Positions 1 through 8,860 of a stretch of 64,000 nt of DNA are shown piece by piece. Origin of the DNA: Treponema socranskii subsp. socranskii VPI DR56BR1116 = ATCC 35536 (GTDB lineage: Bacteria; Spirochaetota; Spirochaetia; Treponematales; Treponemataceae); assembly GCF_000468115.1 (NCBI RefSeq), contig NZ_AVQI01000080.1, forward strand, positions 114,707-178,706, in the 5' to 3' direction. Under the pieces are notes generated by a model. That model worked only from the letters and a program-made list of their open reading frames with translations, searched no databases and was not told where the DNA came from. The position numbers were made by a program, and so were the translations under genes. The number at the start of each line of letters is the position of its first letter. The stretch's first letter is position 1.

Positions 1-1457
1 TCGGTTATATTGATAAACATGTCGCTTCCGTACCGGTGGAGCGGGCCGCACACGTCGGACGGAAAGGCATCTCCGAAGCAGACGGGCGATGCGATGCGGA
101 CGAGCGGCATCTCTTTTTCTACTGCATCATCTCCGGTATCTTTTGCGAGCGATACGATTTTCGACGCGCTCTTTGCGCGCTTTTCGTTCCATTCGCACGG
201 AATATCGAAGAGCACGTATTGATCGCCCGCTTTCCATCCGGCCGAAATTCCGACGAGCTTATCCATCAGATTGACTGCCCATCCGTATTCTTCTCCGGGA
301 AGCACTTCTGCAAAGGGGACGAGGTGAATCTTTTCGTATGCGCCGCGAAAATTACCTTTCTCATCAAAAAGGAGAGAAGCGTTGCTCAATCTGCGCACTT
401 CTCCGTCGGCGACGTAGGGACCGCCGATGATAAAGGGCACGTTCACCCTTTCGATAAAGCGCAAAAGCGGCTCTTCGGGAGGATAGAGCGAATAATAGGC
501 CTGTCCGCTCGGAAACGAATGACGCAAAACGCCTTCGCTCCAAACGACGAGGTGCACATTTTTCCCTTCCGCTTTCAATGCGTCGATTTTTTCTTCGCTG
601 AGTTTTTCCGATGTCATGATCGACGCTTCGTCGGACGATTCGTTCCACGGATTGCTGTTTTGCTGCACTAAGACGGTGTTAAGCATTTTTTCGGGTATAC
701 GCGGTTTTGCGTATTGGAAAGCCCCGTATAAAAACGAAAGCGCAAAGAGCGCAATGCATACGCACGCCGTATGTTTGAGCGCCGAAAGAGAAGCGCGCGG
801 TACGATAAGATGCGGCGTATGTTTGAGGAGCAAAAGACCTTCCGCACAGACTGCCGAGCACAGCGCAAACAAAAACGAAACGCCGTATGCGCCTGTGAGA
901 TCGGCGATCTGCATAAAAAGCCGCCATGGAAATGCGCTCGACGAAAGCGTGCCCCACGGATATGCGAGAAAGCCCGTTCCCGACGCTTTATACCATTCGT
1001 AGAGCGTGTATGTACACGAAAACCAAAATACGCGGAACGGAATGCAGTATGCCGCGCGTCCTGCCCCTTCGGCAAGGCGTTTTTGCGAACATGCCGCATC
1101 CGGCTCTTCGAAAAGCTTTTTCCCCCCGCCGTACCGTGCATAGGGTACGTAAAGCATGCGCCCCAAAATACCGCCGATGAGGCCGGTTCCCAGTGCCGAT
1201 GCGCCGAGTGTAAAAATCGCAAAATCTTTAAAAAATGCAAGCCAAAAACTCGAAAACAGATGAACGGAAAACGTATGCAGGGCGCCGAGCCGAAACGCGC
1301 TCCGGTAGGAACGGCATTCGGCGATGGCTATGTAAAGAGGAATAAGCGAAACGAGGGTGATATAAGGACATCCGAGCAAAAAAAACTCGTTCGGAATGGC
1401 CAGAGATACGAGAATTGCCGAAAAAATCACGCGGAAAACTTGTAAAAAATTACTCAT
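1..1457 (-). CDS. lnt: Apolipoprotein N-acyltransferase (partial, C-terminus off left edge)
   Basis: Inner-membrane enzyme that adds the third acyl chain to the N-terminal cysteine of lipoproteins. Reading the minus strand from the ATG at 1457 gives an uninterrupted frame of at least 485 codons to the window edge. The N-terminal half is strongly hydrophobic (several membrane segments). The C-terminal half is a nitrilase/CN-hydrolase domain in which all three catalytic residues can be seen: Glu in VVWSEGVL, Lys in YEKIHLVPFAE and Cys in ASPVCFGDAFPS. Family proteins are about 500-550 residues, so only a short tail is missing. It is divergent from the galactokinase-like gene; the 75-bp AT-rich gap holds a TATAAT at 1478-1483. 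Identification rests on the triad plus topology and is firm. Confidence 0.93.
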   Translation of the reverse strand, partial: MSNFLQVFRVIFSAILVSLAIPNEFFLLGCPYITLVSLIPLYIAIAECRSYRSAFRLGALHTFSVHLFSSFWLAFFKDFAIFTLGASALGTGLIGGILGRMLYVPYARYGGGKKLFEEPDAACSQKRLAEGAGRAAYCIPFRVFWFSCTYTLYEWYKASGTGFLAYPWGTLSSSAFPWRLFMQIADLTGAYGVSFLFALCSAVCAEGLLLLKHTPHLIVPRASLSALKHTACVCIALFALSFLYGAFQYAKPRIPEKMLNTVLVQQNSNPWNESSDEASIMTSEKLSEEKIDALKAEGKNVHLVVWSEGVLRHSFPSGQAYYSLYPPEEPLLRFIERVNVPFIIGGPYVADGEVRRLSNASLLFDEKGNFRGAYEKIHLVPFAEVLPGEEYGWAVNLMDKLVGISAGWKAGDQYVLFDIPCEWNEKRAKSASKIVSLAKDTGDDAVEKEMPLVRIASPVCFGDAFPSDVCGPLHRYGSDMFINIT

Positions 1458-1532
1458 TAGTATACAATAGAAAATATTATAATATATAACGCCGCCGAGT
1501 ACAAGCGGTGTTTTGAGGATTCGAACTGCCGT

Positions 1533-2711
1533 ATGAAACAGGTGAGAGGTGCCCACAAACAAGAATATGAAGTTTTTCCGAAAGTAACGGCTGTTGCCCC
1601 CGGACGTTTTCATCTCATCGGCGAGCACTCATGGTTTTTCCGCGATAAAACGCTTTCCATGGCGGTAGACCTTCCGGTTTACATCGCTGTTTCAAAGCGT
1701 AACGATTCCGTACTGAAATTTTACTTTTCGCAGATGAACGAGAGAAAGCGGGCAAATCTTTCGTCGCTGAAATTCAGGCGCGAAGACCGCTGGGCGAATG
1801 CGATTAAAGCCGTTATTTCGGGATTCCTTTCGGGAGGATGTACGCTCGGCGGCATGAACATCACCGTATACAGCGATATCCTTCCGTCCGCGGGATTCGG
1901 CATTACGACGGCGATAAAGGCCGCAAGCGCGCTCGCGTTCCGCGAACTTTTTTCTCTCGACATGAGCGATGCGGAGATGCTGCAGGCGATCGAGCGCGGC
2001 AATAAATCGTTTTTGAAAACGGGCAACTATAACGCCGACAATTTTGCCGCCCTGTATTCGAAAGCGGGAAAGCTGCTCATCACCGACCACGCGCGTGCAG
2101 CTTACGATTATGTCGATTTTCCGTTCGACGACTCTCTCATCCTGCTCACCGATGCGAGGGTGCCGCGCATATCCGTGTGGGATGAAAATACGATTCACGA
2201 ATCGGAAAACGCGCTTTTGCTCGGCGATCTCCGAGAACGAAAGAAGGGCGTATACGGCGGCTGGCAGTACGAAAACAATGTCACCGAAATAAACGAAACG
2301 CTTTCGGCGGTAAATGAAAATACGAGACGAAAGCTTTTGTGTATCATGCGCGAACACAACGATATCATCGATGCGCGGAGCGCTCTCGTGAAGAACGATT
2401 TCGGAAAATTTGCGCGCGCAGTCAACCACAGCCACGAAAGCATGCGCGACTTGTTCGAGATTTCGTGCCCGGAAATCGACTGGATATTAAAACGCGTCGG
2501 CGAACTCGAGCCCAATCTCGAACAGCTTCGAAACCCCGTTACGTGCGGACGCATTACGGGGAAGGGCTTCGGGCGCTGCCTCTATACATTTATCAGAAAA
2601 GAAGACGAAGAAGCGTTTCAAACGAAGCTTTCCGAGTACGAAAGGATATTCGGCTTTCATCCGTCTTCGTACCGCGTGCTGCCCGCCGACGGCGCGCACA
2701 TCGTAAAGTAA
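1533..2711 (+). CDS. Galactokinase-like GHMP kinase
   Basis: 392 residues, the usual length for galactokinase. Residues 24-32 (GRFHLIGEH) correspond to the galactokinase signature GRVNLIGEH, and Asp169 in NADNF lies where the catalytic Asp of the family is expected. The glycine/serine phosphate-binding motif, normally PxGxGLSSSA, reads LPSAGFGITTA (117-127) and so lacks the serines. The fold is therefore clear, but the sugar substrate is not. A GAGGA ribosome-binding site lies about 13 bases before the ATG. No galT or galE neighbours are present. It is followed directly by the structured repeat at 2712. It could be a true galactokinase or a kinase for another sugar. Confidence 0.75.
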   Translation: MKQVRGAHKQEYEVFPKVTAVAPGRFHLIGEHSWFFRDKTLSMAVDLPVYIAVSKRNDSVLKFYFSQMNERKRANLSSLKFRREDRWANAIKAVISGFLSGGCTLGGMNITVYSDILPSAGFGITTAIKAASALAFRELFSLDMSDAEMLQAIERGNKSFLKTGNYNADNFAALYSKAGKLLITDHARAAYDYVDFPFDDSLILLTDARVPRISVWDENTIHESENALLLGDLRERKKGVYGGWQYENNVTEINETLSAVNENTRRKLLCIMREHNDIIDARSALVKNDFGKFARAVNHSHESMRDLFEISCPEIDWILKRVGELEPNLEQLRNPVTCGRITGKGFGRCLYTFIRKEDEEAFQTKLSEYERIFGFHPSSYRVLPADGAHIVK

Positions 2712-2949
2712 TAGGTCGAATGTCGAGTTTCGAAAGTATTTCTAAATAAAAGTATGCTTTCGGCGAGAACCCGTCCGCTTAGCCGCGGTCGAACTTTTAG
2801 GGCAGGCTTCCGTAAGCCTAACGTTCGAAACGGCACGCAGCCGGAACCTCGCCTCCGCATCATTTTATTTGCTTTCGAAACTCGCCGTTCAATCGGCAAA
2901 TGAAACAGTTGGAAAATTTCGAGTTTTAAAAAACTCGAAATTGAACCTA
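2712..2949 (+). repeat. Structured dispersed repeat, copy 1
   Basis: 238-bp element filling the galactokinase-like/surE gap, related throughout its length to the copy at 24527-24767. An outer 13-bp stem pairs 2724-2736 with 2872-2884. Inside it are a 6-bp stem 2789-2794/2823-2828 and a hairpin AGGCTT-CCGT-AAGCCT (2804-2819). A separate 13-bp hairpin (2915-2942, AATTTCGAGTTTT and its complement) closes the element. Its ends form imperfect terminal inverted repeats of about 18 bp beginning TAGGT. Compared with copy 2, the 8th pair of the outer stem is C:G here and G:C there, and the inner stem is TCGAAC/GTTCGA here and TCGAGC/GCTCGA there. It may be a folded RNA or a MITE-like element. Confidence 0.85.
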
Positions 2950-2962
2950 ATAGGACTTCACG

Positions 2963-3733
2963 GTGAAACTGCTTTTAACAAACGACGACGGATTTTCCGC
3001 CGACGGTATAAAAACGCTTGCACGGTACTTGTCCGATGCCGGTCACGAAGTGTGGATATTTGCGCCCGACAGAAACCGCTCGGCCGCTTCGAACCGCATT
3101 ACAATGGATAAGCCGCTTCGAATAAAAGAACACGGACAGCGTATCTATTCGTGCTCGGGTATGCCCGCCGACTGTGTCATCACCGCGCTCAAAAGCGGCA
3201 TCATCGGAAACGGCGTAGACGCCGTGCTTTCAGGGATTAACCGAGGTGCAAATATCGGAACGGATATTCTCTATTCGGGAACTGCGGCTGCAGCGAGGCA
3301 GGCGGTGCTCTACGGAGTGCCGGGAATCGCCTTCAGCGTGCGCTCTTCGGACGGCCTGTGGCGTTACGATGCGATGGCGCGCTTTGCTTCTTCCAATCTG
3401 TCATCGCTCATTTCGCTTACTCATACGGCAAACGGAGACGGCACTCCCGACGGTCTGTGCGTTTTTGTAAACGTCAACGGTTTGTCTCTCGATCGCTATA
3501 GCGGCGCTTCCTTTGCCGATGAAATATCGTTTCGCGAATATAGGGATGCCGTTCACGTGCTCGCCGGCCCTGACGGCGACCGGTACAGCTTTTTTTGCGG
3601 AGGGGACATCGTTACGCACGGCGGAGATGCAAGCGACAATGCGGTATGCGAAAAAGGTTTTGTCGCCGTCTCGCGCATTTATGCCGAAGTGCGCGCTGCG
3701 AAAGGAGTGGACGGCATTTCGTTTTCGGTGTAA
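2963..3733 (+). CDS. surE: 5'/3'-nucleotidase SurE
   Basis: Metal-dependent nucleoside-monophosphate phosphatase of the SurE family, cytoplasmic, 256 residues (usual 250-260). The metal-binding TNDDG is at residues 6-10. Ser40 follows the RNRSAAS stretch, SGINRGANIG lies at 90-99 and YSGTAAAA at 104-111, all diagnostic of the family. The start ATG follows the structured repeat by 13 bases and has only a weak ribosome-binding site. The next gene, a TPR protein, begins 20 bases after the stop, so the two are probably co-transcribed. Confidence 0.95.
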   Translation: MKLLLTNDDGFSADGIKTLARYLSDAGHEVWIFAPDRNRSAASNRITMDKPLRIKEHGQRIYSCSGMPADCVITALKSGIIGNGVDAVLSGINRGANIGTDILYSGTAAAARQAVLYGVPGIAFSVRSSDGLWRYDAMARFASSNLSSLISLTHTANGDGTPDGLCVFVNVNGLSLDRYSGASFADEISFREYRDAVHVLAGPDGDRYSFFCGGDIVTHGGDASDNAVCEKGFVAVSRIYAEVRAAKGVDGISFSV

Positions 3734-3753
3734 AATAATGCGGCGGTGGGGCT

Positions 3754-4464
3754 ATGGCAAAAGAAGCAAAAAAATCATCCGAAACTCCCGATATATTGCG
3801 GCAGGGCATACTGCTGTATAAGCAAAAAAAATATGCGGACTCTCTCGCGTTTTTTCTCGCACTTCCTCAGGATACGGGCATCGACGGCATAGAGCTCGCG
3901 TATTACATAGGGCTGTGCTATGCGAAGCTCGAACGCTACGACGACGCGCTTTTGTATTTGGAACAGGTGGTTACATCGGGTACGGAACTCGAGCGCGTTT
4001 TGCAGTGCCGATTTCTCCTCGCCGTCATCTACGCGCTTTCCGGCCGCAGGCGTCTTGCCGAATTCGAACTCAACAAATTGCTCGAAACGGGCTACCGCAA
4101 CGCATCCGTCTATGCGGCTATCGCCTTTATCGCGTGGGAGCAAAACGACGTCAAAAAATGTCTCGAATATTACGAAAAATCGCTTGAAATCGATCCCGAA
4201 AATCTCACGTCGCTGAACGGCATGGGATACGTGCTCGCATGCGAAAATACCGATTTGACGCGAGCGCTGACCTACTGCAAAAAAGCGGTCGCATCCGAAC
4301 CGAAATCGGCCGCATGCCTCGATTCGCTGGGGTGGGTATATTTCAAACTCGGCCTCATGGAAGAAGCTTCAAAATATCTTACGGAAGCGCAAAAGCTCGA
4401 CGGTTCGAATGCCGTCATCAAAGAACACGTCGCGCAGCTTGAGGCTTTTAAGGACGACCGATGA
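3754..4464 (+). CDS. TPR-repeat protein
   Basis: 236-residue protein without signal peptide, made largely of tetratricopeptide repeats: about six helix pairs with typical residues (for example LEYYEKSLEIDPENLTSLNG followed by GYVLACENTDLTRALTYCKK). TPRs act as protein-protein scaffolds; the partner is unknown. Its stop overlaps the start of the next gene (ATGA), indicating translational coupling with the secreted TPR/NHL protein, so both may belong to one envelope-associated complex. Treponemes carry many such proteins; no specific function can be given. Confidence 0.85.
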   Translation: MAKEAKKSSETPDILRQGILLYKQKKYADSLAFFLALPQDTGIDGIELAYYIGLCYAKLERYDDALLYLEQVVTSGTELERVLQCRFLLAVIYALSGRRRLAEFELNKLLETGYRNASVYAAIAFIAWEQNDVKKCLEYYEKSLEIDPENLTSLNGMGYVLACENTDLTRALTYCKKAVASEPKSAACLDSLGWVYFKLGLMEEASKYLTEAQKLDGSNAVIKEHVAQLEAFKDDR

Positions 4465-6602
4465 AAAATCTTTTTTCCCATGCTCCGTATTCCGTTCATT
4501 CGGCAAAAAAATCGATACGTAAAAATGCTTTCCCTAGTGGGGCTTCTTTTCGCGCGGTGAAAAAAGCGCTCCTTTTATTGCTGCTGTTCGCAGCCTCTCT
4601 TTTTGCAGAGGATACGGCAGGGCTTTCCGCTCCCGGAAGGATGCGTACGGCCGACGAAGGTTTTGCGGCCGAAGAGTTCCGGCGCGGCGTGCAGGCTTAC
4701 TACCGAGGCGCGTTCAACGAAGCGATTTTGCAGTTCGAACGTTCCCTTTCATACAAAAGCGACGACAATTTGATACTCGACTGGCTCGGCAAAGCTTATT
4801 ATCGAAGCGGTCTTGAAGGCGAAGCACTCGCATCGTGGAAGAGAGCCTACGAAAACGGCTGGGGCGGCATCCTCATGCAAAACAGGATCGAAGTTGTCAG
4901 CGAGCGGCGCGTGACGGGCGATGCCTACGGAAAAGACGCGCGCTATACGGAAGCGGGAAGCTTTCCCGGCATGAACGGAGATGTCCTCGTGTTCAGCGAA
5001 CCCGTTTCGTCTCTTCCGCTTGCCGACGGCACTCTGTGGGTCGTCGCTTACGGTTCCAACGAACTCTTGAAGATAAACGTCAACGGCACCGTCGTGCGCC
5101 GCGCCGAAGGACCGATCAACGGATTCGATCGGCCGCTCGACGTGATTGCGCTTCAAAGCGGCAATATGCTCGTCAGCGAAAGCGCGGGCGACAGGCTTTC
5201 GCTTTTGAACCCCGACGGAAAATTTATTAAATATATCGGCTCGAAGGGACGCGGCGTCGGTCAATGCGTCGGCCCGCAATATCTCACCGAAGACGAAAAC
5301 GGAAACATCTACGTGACCGACTACGGAAACAGCCGCGTCGACGTATTCGATAAAGACGGAAACGCGCTCTTTTATTTCGGAAGGGCGCAAAACGGCTTTG
5401 CCGGCTTTCAGGGACCTACCGGCATCGCAGCCGTTTCGGGCGGCATCTACGTCGCAGACAACGTGACCGGCGGCATCTATCAATTCGATACTGCAGGCAA
5501 TTTCATCCGCACGCTGGTGCGGGAAAAAACTTTCCGCTTTCCCGAATCGATGAAAGCGTGGAACGGCTTTCTCGTCGTCTGCGATTCGAACAAAGTGATT
5601 TCGGTCGACCTCGAAACGGGAGCGACATACGAAAGCGCGAAAACGGGAAACGCTCCGTCGCGCCTGACGAGCGCGGTGCCCGATGCGAACGGCAACGTCC
5701 TCGTCACCGATATGAAATCGAACGAAGTGTATGTGATGACGAAGATGCAGGAGCTTGTCGGCGGACTTTTCGTACAGATCGAACGCGTCAATGCCGATAA
5801 ATTTCCGCTCGTCGTCGTCGAACTTTCCGTCGAAAACCGCCGCCGCGAAAGCGTCGTCGGTCTCGGCGAAGAAAACTTTTACTTGACGGAAGGAAAGCGT
5901 CCCGTCTTGCAGCAAAAACTTATCGGAGCCGCGTCGAATAATAAAATCGAAGACCTTACGCTCATCATCGACAGGTCGAAGGAAAGCGCGGCTTACGGAG
6001 CGCAAATCCAAAACGCCGTGCGCGAGCTTTCATCTGCGATGAAAGGCGAGGGGACGCTCCGCATCGTCTGTGCAGGCGCCGTGCCCGCAACGGAATATAA
6101 AGGCTCTCCGCGTGCGGCGGAAAAATTCGGCATAAACGTTTTAAAAACGCCCGTGTCGGCCGAAGTGCCCCTCGACCTCGCGCTGCGCCTTGCCGCAAAC
6201 GATCTCATAAACGCGGAAGCAAAACGTGCCGTCGTATTTTTAAGTGCGGGACGCGTGACGCAAAACGCATTTAAAAAGTATGGACTTTCCGAACTTACCG
6301 CGTATTTCAATAACAATTCGATCGCTTTTTCGCCCGTCCTCCTTACGCAGGGTGCCGCCGATCCCGAAATCGCTTACCTCGAAGAAAACACGAAAGGCAA
6401 ATCCTATTACGTTTTCAGACAGGAAGGACTTGCTCCCGTCGTCGACGATTTGCGGAATCTTCCCGTCGGACGCTATCAGCTTTCGTATATGTCTTCACTC
6501 AACACCGATATGGGGCGGGCGTTTTTGCCGATTGAAGTCGAAACCTATCTTATGAACCGGAGCGGCAGGGACGAGAGCGGATACTTCGCACCGCTGCAGT
6601 AA
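4461..6602 (+). CDS. Secreted TPR + NHL-repeat protein with VWA-like C-terminus
   Basis: Up to 713 residues. The ATG at 4461 overlaps the preceding stop, but a convincing signal peptide (KKALLLLLLFAASLFA, then ED) begins only at about residue 33, right after a GTG near 4557. Either the N-terminus is long or that GTG is the real start. After the signal come a TPR pair (about residues 70-130), then about five NHL beta-propeller units (about 180-430; repeated patterns such as GPQYLTEDENGNIYVTDYGN and GPTGIAAVSGGIYVADN), and a C-terminal region resembling a von Willebrand A-like fold (DLTLIIDRS at about 490). Probably a periplasmic or surface scaffold. The domain order is clear, the role is not. 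Confidence 0.8.
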   Translation: MKNLFSHAPYSVHSAKKSIRKNAFPSGASFRAVKKALLLLLLFAASLFAEDTAGLSAPGRMRTADEGFAAEEFRRGVQAYYRGAFNEAILQFERSLSYKSDDNLILDWLGKAYYRSGLEGEALASWKRAYENGWGGILMQNRIEVVSERRVTGDAYGKDARYTEAGSFPGMNGDVLVFSEPVSSLPLADGTLWVVAYGSNELLKINVNGTVVRRAEGPINGFDRPLDVIALQSGNMLVSESAGDRLSLLNPDGKFIKYIGSKGRGVGQCVGPQYLTEDENGNIYVTDYGNSRVDVFDKDGNALFYFGRAQNGFAGFQGPTGIAAVSGGIYVADNVTGGIYQFDTAGNFIRTLVREKTFRFPESMKAWNGFLVVCDSNKVISVDLETGATYESAKTGNAPSRLTSAVPDANGNVLVTDMKSNEVYVMTKMQELVGGLFVQIERVNADKFPLVVVELSVENRRRESVVGLGEENFYLTEGKRPVLQQKLIGAASNNKIEDLTLIIDRSKESAAYGAQIQNAVRELSSAMKGEGTLRIVCAGAVPATEYKGSPRAAEKFGINVLKTPVSAEVPLDLALRLAANDLINAEAKRAVVFLSAGRVTQNAFKKYGLSELTAYFNNNSIAFSPVLLTQGAADPEIAYLEENTKGKSYYVFRQEGLAPVVDDLRNLPVGRYQLSYMSSLNTDMGRAFLPIEVETYLMNRSGRDESGYFAPLQ

Positions 6603-6696
6603 AAGCGTGCGGCTTACGATCGCCGCTGCCGGTTTTTCGGTAATCTTGCACGTATACGCATTTAAAGTATAAATATTTTCGGAGGAAGCAAGATCG

Positions 6697-7599
6697 ATGA
6701 AAAAGACCGTTTTATTCGCTGCTATGTGCGCTGTATGTATGTGCGTGTATGCACAAAATACCGACACCGATTTGTATTATCAGGGGTTTACGTATAAAGA
6801 TACGCGATGTATCGTTACGGGTAATGCGGTAAATGTCCGCTCAGGAGCGGGAAGCGGATATGCAAAGCTTTTTCAGCTGAATGCAGGCGATGTTGTATCC
6901 GTTATAGAAAAATGCGATGTGCCGCCTTTGCTCGCCGAAGGTGCTTTATCGTATTGGTATAAAATTACATGCGGTAAAGGCACGGGCTTTATGTGCGGAC
7001 GCTGGCTTACGTCAAAATATGCCGCAGGTGATATAAATGCGGACGGAAAAATCGATTACATAACATATCAAGCGTTTTACCGCATTCCGTACGGTGCGGA
7101 GGATTTTGATGAATATATATTTACAAACGATACGTTTTTACTGATACAAGGCGGCGCCGTTTCGGAACTGAAAGGTGCCAGTTTTATACCGAAAGAAAAA
7201 GGACATCTGTATAGACCGAGAGATATTGCCGTTATTGCCGATCTTGAACTTCCTATAAAAAATCCCGTTATACTGTTTTCAAACTTTTTCGGATACGGAT
7301 CAGGCCGCAGTTGTATATGCGATTTTTATTTTTTCAATGAAGATAATACATTTTTACCGATAATTTCAGCCGGCTCTGTTTGGGAGGGGTATTCCTACAA
7401 AAAAACGAAAATCATTTTTCCGAATAAAGCTTACGATGTGTATAATCAAAAATGGAGTGATTCTGAAAAAGGTCGAAAGAATATCATTATCAAGATAACG
7501 AAAGACGGAAAAGAGAACGATAAGTATGAAACGGAAAGCGAAACCGTTTCGCAAGCCGAGTATCGCTGGAACGGCGCTTCTTTTGAACAGGTTCGGTAA
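6697..7599 (+). CDS. Secreted SH3-domain hypothetical protein
   Basis: 300 residues beginning with a clear Sec signal peptide (KKTVLFAAMCAVCMCVYA, then QN) and a strong GGAGG ribosome-binding site. Residues about 34-80 (TGNAVNVRSGAGSGYAKLFQ) are a bacterial SH3 (SH3b) domain, which often binds peptidoglycan. The remaining 200 residues are not recognised. The gene is visibly more AT-rich than the upstream genes and starts an accessory stretch that ends at the attC-like site at 9280. Probably a periplasmic protein; function unknown. Confidence 0.75.
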   Translation: MKKTVLFAAMCAVCMCVYAQNTDTDLYYQGFTYKDTRCIVTGNAVNVRSGAGSGYAKLFQLNAGDVVSVIEKCDVPPLLAEGALSYWYKITCGKGTGFMCGRWLTSKYAAGDINADGKIDYITYQAFYRIPYGAEDFDEYIFTNDTFLLIQGGAVSELKGASFIPKEKGHLYRPRDIAVIADLELPIKNPVILFSNFFGYGSGRSCICDFYFFNEDNTFLPIISAGSVWEGYSYKKTKIIFPNKAYDVYNQKWSDSEKGRKNIIIKITKDGKENDKYETESETVSQAEYRWNGASFEQVR

Positions 7600-7617
7600 T
7601 TGCGGGTTTTATGAGAG

Positions 7618-8373
7618 GTGATTTTGGAGACTTATCAAGACGCGAACGCGGCGGTCATTGACCGATGGATTACGGAAGGCTGGGAATGGGGTAAGCCGGT
7701 TGACCACGAAACGTATTTACAGGCGCAAAACGGACAATGGTCTGTAGTATTGACACCGACAAAACCGGTACCGCACGAATGGTTCGGCGATTTAAAAGGC
7801 AAAAAGTTATTAGGTCTTGCGTCGGGAGGCGGTCAGCAAATGCCGATTTTTACTGCCGCCGGAGCGGAATGCACAGTGCTTGACTATTCGGAAAAACAGC
7901 TTGAATCGGAACGCATTGTTGCCGAACGCGAAGACTATCGCATAAACATCGTGCGCGCGGATATGTCAAAACCGCTGCCCTTCGCCGATTCATCTTTCGA
8001 TATTATTTTTCATCCTGTAAGCAACTGCTATATCGAAAAAGTCGAGCCGGTATTTGCCGAATGTTTCCGCGTGCTTAAAAAAGGCGGCGTTTTGCTGTGC
8101 GGACTTGATATCGGCATAAACTATATTGTCGATCAAAAAGAAGAAAAGATTATCAACGCTCTTCCGTTTAATCCGCTCATTTACGAAGCACACCGCAAAC
8201 AGCTTGAAGAATCGGACAGCGGTTGGCAATTTTCTCATACAGTAAGCGAACAAATCGGCGGACAGCTTCGTGCAGGCTTTACGCTCACCGATATATACGA
8301 AGACACGAACGGCGACGGCCGCCTGCACGAACTGCACATCCCGTCGTTCATTGCGACGCGTGCGATAAAATAA
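7618..8373 (+). CDS. Class I SAM-dependent methyltransferase
   Basis: 251 residues from a GTG at 7618; a TTG at 7624 is better spaced from the GAGAGG ribosome-binding site and may be the true start. Motif I (LASGGGQQMP, residues 67-76), motif II (VLDYS) and the DMSKPLPFADSSFDII segment place it in the Methyltransf_11/UbiE-like superfamily, with the nucleotide-binding strand order intact. The N-terminus (DRWITEGWEWGKPVDHETY) resembles stand-alone small-molecule methyltransferases of Firmicutes. Substrate unknown. It lies in the AT-richer accessory block and could be horizontally acquired. Confidence 0.85.
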   Translation: MILETYQDANAAVIDRWITEGWEWGKPVDHETYLQAQNGQWSVVLTPTKPVPHEWFGDLKGKKLLGLASGGGQQMPIFTAAGAECTVLDYSEKQLESERIVAEREDYRINIVRADMSKPLPFADSSFDIIFHPVSNCYIEKVEPVFAECFRVLKKGGVLLCGLDIGINYIVDQKEEKIINALPFNPLIYEAHRKQLEESDSGWQFSHTVSEQIGGQLRAGFTLTDIYEDTNGDGRLHELHIPSFIATRAIK

Positions 8374-8430
8374 TTTGTAATCGGTAATGGATAATGTAAG
8401 AAACTTGTATAATAAAAGTAGACAGGTAAA

Positions 8431-8796
8431 ATGGTGAAGAACGAAAATATACAAAAAATATATGCCTGTTGGATTTATGTAAGCGATTTGAAAAAATCGA
8501 TCCGCTTTTATCAAAATATCGGTTTTGAACTCAAGTTTATTGAAGAGGACGGTGCTTGGGCGGAATTCGATTTAGGAGAAACGTCGTTCGCCCTGCTGCA
8601 ACGGCCTGCGGAAAAAGGATTGGTACAATCTGTAAAAACGAGAATTATGTTCGAGGTAAATGACATTGAAGAAATGCGCCGGCATTTGGTTTCTCTCGGC
8701 GTCAAATTGATCGGAGATATCAGAGAAGAACCTTACGGCAAACTGCTGACCTTCGAAGACCCCGACGGGCATTGGTTGGAGTTTTTTGAAAACTAA
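8431..8796 (+). CDS. VOC (glyoxalase/bleomycin-resistance) family protein
   Basis: 121-residue single VOC domain: it starts YACWIYVSDLKKSIRFYQNI, has ARGININE-poor strands typical of the fold, and ends LTFEDPDGHWLEFFEN, the usual metal-ligand Glu near the C-terminus. VOC proteins may act as glyoxalases, dioxygenases or binding proteins for antibiotics or metals. Nothing here fixes the substrate. An ACAGG precedes the ATG. It lies 57 bases after the methyltransferase in the same accessory block. Confidence 0.85.
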   Translation: MVKNENIQKIYACWIYVSDLKKSIRFYQNIGFELKFIEEDGAWAEFDLGETSFALLQRPAEKGLVQSVKTRIMFEVNDIEEMRRHLVSLGVKLIGDIREEPYGKLLTFEDPDGHWLEFFEN

Positions 8797-8860
8797 ATCT
8801 GATTAATAATTTTTTATAGCGTACATCTATAAGAATTTTTCAAATGAAGAGGGTTACCTT

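Noticed and set aside
36..1445. Long plus-strand ORFs opposite lnt (211 and 224 codons)
   Set aside because: They lie antisense to the lnt frame, which has the full catalytic triad, and have Arg/Cys-rich composition typical of shadow frames.
4749..6011. 420-codon minus-strand ORF
   Set aside because: It is the antisense shadow of the TPR/NHL gene; the sequence is Arg/Asp/Phe-rich without domains or a ribosome-binding site.
8374..8860. A second attC-like site upstream of the cassette ORF
   Set aside because: Searched by eye for RYYYAAC/GTTRRRY pairs with an L stem; none found in the gaps before and after the VOC gene.
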